This document shows positions 33,074 to 35,517 of a stretch of DNA of 35,517 nt, piece by piece. Every line of letters starts with the position of its first letter. Position 1 is the first letter of the stretch. A program made the translations under genes and the position numbers. Location of the stretch: positions 1-35,517 of the forward strand of contig CANGCX010000017.1 in the NCBI GenBank assembly GCA_947452315.1, given 5' to 3'. The notes beneath the pieces were generated by a model. The model saw nothing but the letters and a program-made list of their open reading frames with translations. It ran no database searches and was not told where the DNA came from. The DNA is from Opitutia bacterium. Its GTDB lineage: Bacteria > Verrucomicrobiota > Verrucomicrobiia > Opitutales > Opitutaceae.

Positions 33074-35517
33074 TCAGTTGCGGTCGAGGAAAGGGATGCG
33101 GAGCGCGTCGAGGTTGGCAGTGAAGGAGAGTACATACGTCGCGCCGAAGTCGCGACGGGTAAGAAGGCGGTTGGCTTGGTACGTTTTGAGAGATGGGTCT
33201 TTCAGGACGTTGGCGCCTGTTAATTCTAGGGCGTAGTTACGATTCAGACGGTAGCGTAGGGTAAAGTCCCAGCGTTGGTGGCGCGCTTCGATTTGTGGGC
33301 GAAGGTCGGTGGCGGATGCCGCCGTGCGCACACCGGAAGGATAAATGACGGTGCGCACTTGGGCGTAGAGTCCGCGGGCAGGAGTGGCGTAGCTGACGCC
33401 GTAATTAGCATTCCAATCGTAAAAATTATTCGCGATGGTAGGTTTCACGATGGCCCCGGCGCGGTTGGGCGCTTCGCCTTGGTAGAAGCGAGTGTAATTG
33501 GCGAAAACCTCAACGCCTTGGATAGCTTGCGGCAGCATTTTTAAGTACGGCTTGAGGGGAGTGCGGGCGCTGAATTCGAGGCCTTCGAATACGCCTTTGC
33601 CGCCGTTGTCTTGGGTGTTGAGGACGTAGCCGGCGTAGGCCCCATCGAAGCCGTTGTCGTTGCCGGGTTCGACGGTGCTCACGGTGTTGATGATGTAGTT
33701 CTCGATGGTTTTGCGGAACCAGCCAAGGGAGAGCGTGCCGGCGGCTTCGGTGTAATACTCGAGTTGGACGTCCGAGTTTTGCGAATAGGTGGGATCGAGT
33801 GCGGTGTTGTTGATGCTTACGTTGGGGATGGCGGCTAGGTCATTGACCGTGGTGTTGGGCAGAATGGTCTGGATGCCGGGGCGTGACATGGAGCGGGTGG
33901 AGGCGGCGCGTAGGAGCAGGTTGGGCGTGAAGCGGTACGTGAGCTGCGCGTTCGGGAAGTAGTCGAGGTAATCGCTGGTGGCGCGCTGAGTGCGGGAGTA
34001 GATGGCTTGGAACCAAGGTTTGGAGTTAGTGGTGAGGCCGTTGCCTAGGGAGTTGATTCGGATGGCGCCACGAGCGAAATTTTCTGTCTGCTCGGCGCGG
34101 ACTCCAAGCAAGAGAGTTAATTCTGGGCTAAACTTGATGGTGGCGGCGACGTAAGCGGCGGAGATATCTTGCGTGACGTTTTGGGAATTCACCGCCTGGC
34201 GCTGGACATTAGTACCTTGAACGTCTTGGAAGGCGTTGGGATTTTTGCGCATGTAAGCGGCGACTTTATACGGGTCGATGAGCGGCGGCGTTCGGATCCC
34301 AAATAGGAATTTGTCACCGTAGGTAGTGTCGGCAAAATCGGCGGCATTAATGAGTTCATCACCGCTGGCGGCTACGCCGTCGGGGCCGCGGAAATCGAGG
34401 ACGATCTGGCCTGCAGCTTTGCGACGTTGAACCCGATAGAGGCTGGCACCAGTGCGAAATTCAACAGGGTATTGCCATTCGCCAAAGTTGCCGCGGAGGT
34501 CAGTTTTCAGGTTGATCGTGCGGTCATTTTGGAAGCGGGGCGAGGTCTGCAGCGAGAAGCTAGATTGGTCATAGCTGTTTAGGTTGTAGAGATCGGGGCC
34601 GGCGAGCTGTGTTAGGGCGGTCGGCGCGGCGCGATCGGGTGTGCCTTGGATGCGGTAGATAACGCCTCGGGCATTGGTAAGATTCCATTGGGCTGACTGG
34701 ATCATCTCTGGCAGGTCAGCGACCTTGGAATCGGATTTACCGTAGTTGGCGGAGTAATTGAGGCGCCAGCGATTCCAGTCGTGGCGTATGCCGACAAGGT
34801 AGCTATAGTTGGCGCTGGTGTAGTCCGAGTAATCTGCGAACACATCGACCTGGCCGTTGTTGACGGTTGTGTCTGTGGATGAAGGGTTGGTGAAGGTGCT
34901 CAGCGGGAGTACGCTGCCTGAGGTAATCGGGCGCACGCGGAACGTGTGGCTGCGGTTTTGGCTGAGGTAGCCGTTGTAAGTGAAGCCGGCGTTGAGTACG
35001 GTGTGGGCGCCAAGTTTGTAGTCGGCCTTAAGGCTGCCGTTACGTCGGAATTTGACTTGGGGTCCGTCGACGAGGGTGAATGTGTCAAGGCGCACAGGAG
35101 ATTCTGGTAGAACAGGCGCGGTGGCGGTGCCAGCGACTAGCGGGCTGTAACCCACAGCGTTGTTGTGGGACGGATTAATGTTGTTGGTCTCGGCATAGGA
35201 GAACGTGAGGCCGAGGGTGTTTTTCAGAAAAGCTTCCGAATAGACGACGCTGGCGCCGGGCTTGAGGCGGTTGGTTGAACGGGAACCGGGACCGGCGACG
35301 TCTTTGTAGGTGAGCATCTCGCTGTTGGCGTTGATAAGCAGAACGGTACGGAACACGCGGCGCTTTTGGTTAAAGGCGTTCTTGGTCTCAGCGTTGATGA
35401 CGCCGCCGGTGGCCGGCGCGAACCACGGCGGAGGGGCTTTGTAGACCTCGATGGATTCGATGTTACTGATGCTGGCTTGGGTAAACTCGAACGCGCGACT
35501 GGAAGCATCGGAAGAAC
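33074..35517 (-). CDS. TonB-dependent outer-membrane receptor (N-terminus beyond window)
   Basis: The frame is open from the stop at 33074 to the right edge, giving at least 814 C-terminal residues. The first visible part is the end of the plug domain (ISNIESIEVYKAPPPWF, then GGVINAETKNAF), followed by many amphipathic strands of a 22-strand barrel with the aromatic girdle pattern, and a final strand (FGATYVLSFTANLDALRIPF). A GTG at 35356 would be a false start because the plug continues upstream. Such receptors import large substrates across the outer membrane with TonB energy; the substrate (glycan, siderophore or other) is unknown. The C-terminal residue is Asn rather than the usual Phe/Trp. 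A terminator follows. Confidence 0.93.
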   Translation of the reverse strand, partial: SSDASSRAFEFTQASISNIESIEVYKAPPPWFAPATGGVINAETKNAFNQKRRVFRTVLLINANSEMLTYKDVAGPGSRSTNRLKPGASVVYSEAFLKNTLGLTFSYAETNNINPSHNNAVGYSPLVAGTATAPVLPESPVRLDTFTLVDGPQVKFRRNGSLKADYKLGAHTVLNAGFTYNGYLSQNRSHTFRVRPITSGSVLPLSTFTNPSSTDTTVNNGQVDVFADYSDYTSANYSYLVGIRHDWNRWRLNYSANYGKSDSKVADLPEMIQSAQWNLTNARGVIYRIQGTPDRAAPTALTQLAGPDLYNLNSYDQSSFSLQTSPRFQNDRTINLKTDLRGNFGEWQYPVEFRTGASLYRVQRRKAAGQIVLDFRGPDGVAASGDELINAADFADTTYGDKFLFGIRTPPLIDPYKVAAYMRKNPNAFQDVQGTNVQRQAVNSQNVTQDISAAYVAATIKFSPELTLLLGVRAEQTENFARGAIRINSLGNGLTTNSKPWFQAIYSRTQRATSDYLDYFPNAQLTYRFTPNLLLRAASTRSMSRPGIQTILPNTTVNDLAAIPNVSINNTALDPTYSQNSDVQLEYYTEAAGTLSLGWFRKTIENYIINTVSTVEPGNDNGFDGAYAGYVLNTQDNGGKGVFEGLEFSARTPLKPYLKMLPQAIQGVEVFANYTRFYQGEAPNRAGAIVKPTIANNFYDWNANYGVSYATPARGLYAQVRTVIYPSGVRTAASATDLRPQIEARHQRWDFTLRYRLNRNYALELTGANVLKDPSLKTYQANRLLTRRDFGATYVLSFTANLDALRIPFLDRN

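Noticed and set aside
35224-35508. 94-residue frame overlapping the TonB receptor
   Set aside because: It is out of frame with the continuous plug domain and has a Ser/Pro/Arg-rich shadow composition.

Overview
This window is GC-rich, densely coded bacterial chromosome with no rRNA, tRNA, insertion sequence, phage gene or CRISPR array that I can see. The gene families and protein style point to the phylum Verrucomicrobiota, most likely the Opitutaceae (Opitutus-like); this is inference from families, not a database result. Supporting signs are Tat-exported Gfo/Idh/MocA and sugar-epimerase proteins, secreted pectin-active enzymes, a large TonB-dependent receptor, and almost no Shine-Dalgarno sequences before start codons.

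Layout. 1-3444 (minus): a probable four-gene unit of Nudix hydrolase, GH28 polygalacturonase, secreted esterase and Tat-exported sugar epimerase (cut by the window edge), suggesting plant polysaccharide use. 3560-4279 (plus): an unrecognised protein. 4334-8540 (minus): an Agl23-like GT-C glycosyltransferase and a coupled polyprenyl-phosphate GT2, then an ApbE-like flavin transferase and malate dehydrogenase, closed by a terminator. 8579-11193 (minus): DoxX-like membrane protein, Gfo/Idh/MocA oxidoreductase and discoidin-like secreted protein, closed by a terminator. 11328-12383 (minus): DAHP synthase behind a long leader with a strong terminator hairpin.

12638-15982 (plus): ygfZ, a coupled 83-residue protein, a galactokinase-family kinase and an inositol-monophosphatase-like enzyme. 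16005-20195 (minus): FAD amine-oxidase-like protein, SirB1-type protein, shikimate dehydrogenase (apparently with a non-AUG start) and prepilin peptidase. 20359-21570 (minus): acyl-CoA desaturase, divergent from katG (21856-24081). Then a secreted endonuclease/exonuclease/phosphatase protein, a 560-base gap without a gene, and a Ski2-like DExH helicase (minus). 28056-30406 holds a tiny membrane ORF, a TonB C-terminal-domain protein, a Tat-exported metallo-beta-lactamase-fold hydrolase and a LapA-like protein. 30411-33020 holds a SpoU/TrmH RNA methyltransferase divergent from a TMTC-like membrane TPR protein. A TonB-dependent receptor runs off the right edge.

How they fit together: the enzymes suggest a free-living polysaccharide degrader (pectinase, esterase, epimerase, sugar kinase, TonB receptor) with aerobic peroxide defence (KatG), membrane-lipid desaturation and cell-surface glycosylation. 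The two shikimate-pathway genes (DAHP synthase and aroE) both have unusual 5' ends. I found no clear new defence or mobile system. The most interesting signals are the missing canonical start of aroE, the terminator-bearing leader of the DAHP synthase gene, and the scarcity of Shine-Dalgarno sites.
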